Shown here: one piece after another, positions 61,904 to 64,000 of the stretch
Position numbering within the stretch: position 1 is the first letter of the stretch
Layout of the letters: each line of letters starts with the position of its first letter
Assembly (NCBI GenBank): GCA_003574895.1
Contig: PJFB01000001.1
Span: 1 to 64,000, forward strand
Source: Geobacter sp.
GTDB taxonomy: Bacteria; Desulfobacterota; Desulfuromonadia; Geobacterales; Pseudopelobacteraceae
Direction: 5' to 3'
Length of the DNA stretch: 64,000 bases
Translations under genes and position numbers: made by a program
The notes under the pieces: generated by a model
What the model was told of the DNA's origin: nothing
Database searches by the model: none
What the model saw: the letters and a program-made list of their open reading frames with translations, nothing else

Positions 61904-62812
61904 TTACAGCGATTCAATCCGGTTTCTGCCATTATTCTTTGCCAAGTAAAGGGCTTTATCTGTTCGAGCAACTAAGGACTCGGAATTGTCATTTGAGTTG
62001 AACTGGGTTACTCCAAAACTGGCGGTTACATGCAGGCCATTGCCAAAATCATGGGCCTCGCATATGGAACGCAGCTTTTCAGACAATGCAGAGGCATGGC
62101 TCTGATCGCTTTTGGGAATGAGCACCATGAATTCTTCTCCACCCCAGCGGGCAAATATATCATGGGCCCTGATGTTGTCCGAAACCAGCTGGGCGACCTC
62201 TTTCAAAACATGATCACCCACATTGTGGCTGTAGGTGTCATTGACCAGTTTGAAGTGATCCAAGTCAAACATGATCAGTGATAATTCACAGTTGTATCTT
62301 CTGGCACGCTGCAGCTCCGCCTCCAGTAATTCATTAAACATAAGCCTGTTATAAATGCCGGTCAGATAGTCAATGCGGGCCTGACGCTCAAACAGGTCCC
62401 TGGTCTGTTTGAGCGCAATCTCCAGTTTTTTCCGTTCAACGGCATAAAACATGGATCGCTTCAGAATTCTGCCGTCAATATCGCCCTTTAAAAGATAATC
62501 CTGGGCGCCTGCCTTGACGGCCTCAATTGCAAAGGATTCATCGGAGTGGCCGGTCAGGACAATGATCGGTAAGCTAGGTGCGGCCTCCAGCAAGCGGGTT
62601 ATAGTGGAAAGTCCGCTGCTGTCAGGCAGATTCATATCAAGCAAAATCATATTGCAATGATTCTGCCGCAGATAGTCCAAGCCTTCGGATAGTCGTTCGG
62701 TATTTACAAGGCAAGCTTTACATTCTTGTTGCTCAAGCATCTCTTCAATCAGCAGCGCGTCACCTGGATCATCCTCGATCAGCAAGATGGTCTGCAGAGA
62801 GTTGTTGTTCAT
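61904..62812 (-). CDS. response regulator with GGDEF (diguanylate cyclase) domain
   Basis: A 302-aa protein: receiver (1-120; TILLIEDDPGDALLIEEMLE at about 7, Asp in MILLDMNLPDSS at about 55) and GGDEF (about 140-300; MFDLDHFKLVNDTYSHNVGD; RWGGEEFMVLIP). The active site GGEEF is canonical, so it should make c-di-GMP. ATG at 62812 follows GGAGATGA and overlaps the kinase stop by 4 bp, while the frame extended to 62893 lies in the kinase gene. The receiver's DDPGD type matches its CheY-like neighbour. Confidence 0.92.
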   Translation of the reverse strand: MNNNSLQTILLIEDDPGDALLIEEMLEQQECKACLVNTERLSEGLDYLRQNHCNMILLDMNLPDSSGLSTITRLLEAAPSLPIIVLTGHSDESFAIEAVKAGAQDYLLKGDIDGRILKRSMFYAVERKKLEIALKQTRDLFERQARIDYLTGIYNRLMFNELLEAELQRARRYNCELSLIMFDLDHFKLVNDTYSHNVGDHVLKEVAQLVSDNIRAHDIFARWGGEEFMVLIPKSDQSHASALSEKLRSICEAHDFGNGLHVTASFGVTQFNSNDNSESLVARTDKALYLAKNNGRNRIESL

Positions 62813-64000
62813 GAAATCATCTCCAAATTTTGGGGTGTTGTAGGTATTGTGAAATAAAAGGTGGAGCCAGTCCCTGATGCAGACTCGACCCATATTTTCC
62901 CGCCGTGGCGTTCGACGATCTTCTGGCAGACCGCCAGGCCGATACCGGTACCGGGATATTCCGACCTGGTGTGCAGACGCTGGAAGATGGCAAAGATCCG
63001 CTCATAAAACTCCGGGGCAATCCCTATGCCATTATCCGCAACAGAGAAAAGCCATTCTTTGTGTTTCCGGACAGCGTTGATGGCTATTTTGGGAGGTGCG
63101 GCGCCACGATATTTAATGGCGTTGCCGATCAGATTCTGAAACAGTTGCCCAAGTTGGCTCTGATCGGACTGAATAACCGGCAGCGGCCCACAGACAACCT
63201 CGGCGGCACATTCCTTGATGGCCAGTTCCATGTCTTTTAAAACCCTAAAAACTACCACGGAAGTGTCGGTCTCCGCCAGCTCTCTGCTGCTGCGCATGAT
63301 CCGCGAGTAGCTCAGCAAATCGTTGATCAAGCTGCGCATCCTAGTGGCACCATCAACTATGTACGCCATATAGGATTCAGCCTTTTCATCAAGGCTTTCT
63401 TTATAGCGGTTTGCAAGCAACTCGGTGAAACCGGCAATCTTGCGCAGCGGTTCCTGCAGGTCGTGGGAGGCAACATAGGCGAATTGCTCCAGATCACGAT
63501 TGGAACGAGCCAGGTTTTCCTCGGTCTCCTTAATGGCGGATATATCACGGATTGATTCTATGGCCCCAATTCTGATTCCATCCGCATTGCGCAATGGTGC
63601 AACCACGGCCCAGACATGGGCACCTTTCCCATTAAACAGAGCAGGGCAGAATGTCTCTGCAAACAGACGTTCCCCCAATTTTGTGACGCCTTGGTATTTT
63701 GTTTTGATTTCATCGTCATCAACATCAATAAGGTCAAGCAACTGATTCCGGCGTTCACCATAAAATGGAATGGTGTAGGCATGGTCGCCCTGTCCCAGCA
63801 TCTTCTCCTTGGGAACACCGCTCATCTCTTCCATGGCCCTGTTCCAGGCAATAACCTTTTTTTCCCGGTCTACAACAAAGGTTGCATCAGGTAAAAAATC
63901 AAATATGTCGGTCTGGAGCTGGCGAGACTCTCGTAGCGAGGCCTCAATTTCCTTACGTTTGGTAATGTCGCGGGAAGAAGCATAGAGAAGCTTTTTGCCA
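62809..64000 (-). CDS. PAS-domain histidine kinase, partial
   Basis: The gene runs off the right edge; the last 396 codons are visible. It opens with the end of one PAS/PAC domain (KLLYASSRDITKRKEIEA), followed by a second PAS (DFLPDATFVVDREKKVIAWN), HisKA with the phospho-His in YVASHDLQEPLRKIAGF and an HATPase domain (NLIGNAIKYRG; VADNGIGIAPEF; YPGTGIGLAVCQKIVE). This is the bacteriophytochrome-like kinase class that partners Rcp1-type receivers. It is the first visible gene of the operon; the stop overlaps the next start by 4 bp. Confidence 0.92.
   Translation of the reverse strand, partial: GKKLLYASSRDITKRKEIEASLRESRQLQTDIFDFLPDATFVVDREKKVIAWNRAMEEMSGVPKEKMLGQGDHAYTIPFYGERRNQLLDLIDVDDDEIKTKYQGVTKLGERLFAETFCPALFNGKGAHVWAVVAPLRNADGIRIGAIESIRDISAIKETEENLARSNRDLEQFAYVASHDLQEPLRKIAGFTELLANRYKESLDEKAESYMAYIVDGATRMRSLINDLLSYSRIMRSSRELAETDTSVVVFRVLKDMELAIKECAAEVVCGPLPVIQSDQSQLGQLFQNLIGNAIKYRGAAPPKIAINAVRKHKEWLFSVADNGIGIAPEFYERIFAIFQRLHTRSEYPGTGIGLAVCQKIVERHGGKIWVESASGTGSTFYFTIPTTPQNLEMIS

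Overview
The window looks like chromosome of a Geobacter-type Desulfuromonadota (former deltaproteobacterial) species. This is an inference from gene content: two PEP-CTERM proteins, sigma-54-type promoters, many receiver/GGDEF/HD-GYP proteins, a CHASE2 cyclase, a GAF-GspE ATPase and very large PKD-domain secreted proteins. No rRNA or tRNA gene was seen, so the genus cannot be fixed.

Layout. (1) 1-3361 is the start of a chromosomal integron. An integron integrase gene (intI, + strand) faces away from an array of minus-strand cassettes. Two foldable attC sites (262-322 and 859-932) separate three cassette genes: a Sel1-repeat protein cut by the left edge, a 96-aa orphan and a 234-aa orphan. 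(2) 3511-10024 is a seven-gene MoxR/DUF58/Bat operon. (3) 10220-23002 begins with a strong sigma-54-type promoter and encodes envelope proteins: a 3290-aa multidomain secreted protein, a PEP-CTERM protein, a YdjY-type protein and a secreted protein with terpenoid-cyclase-like helical repeats. (4) 23030-28503 is an ebo-type cluster of six overlapping or abutting genes: AroB-like cyclase EboD, a 100-aa orphan, TatD-type EboB, EboE, phosphodiesterase EboF and UbiA-like EboC. (5) 28536-34836 holds assorted single genes, including one with a frameshift at a run of eight G and a GAF-GspE/PulE ATPase.

(6) 35027-39235 reads as a nucleotide-signalling unit: a FecR/TPR protein, a CHASE2 class III cyclase and a metallo-beta-lactamase-fold cyclic-nucleotide phosphodiesterase. 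It is followed by an MlaE permease, fructose-1,6-bisphosphatase and a small acidic cysteine protein. (7) 41562-43743 holds a PEP-CTERM gene with its own sigma-54-type promoter and a DUF11 surface protein. (8) 44081-51906 carries an HD-GYP response regulator, a secreted orphan, ComEC, a receiver-GGDEF protein and hisS. (9) 51911-54182 (minus) is nadB, then an AroQ chorismate mutase, then a free-standing ferredoxin-like domain of the DAHP-synthase type. (10) 54405-58121 holds an NmrA-like gene and clpB. (11) 58326-61303 is a Fur-family regulator with a ZnuA-ZnuC-ZnuB zinc importer. (12) 61415-64000 is a minus-strand signalling operon: PAS histidine kinase (cut by the right edge), receiver-GGDEF and a CheY-like protein.

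The most interesting stretches are the integron, with its enlarged integrase and twin palindromes, and the run from the giant secreted protein into the ebo cluster. The latter puts secreted terpenoid-cyclase-fold proteins next to a pathway implicated in moving metabolites to the periplasm. Start codons were moved from the longest reading frame wherever a ribosome-binding site pointed to an internal start.
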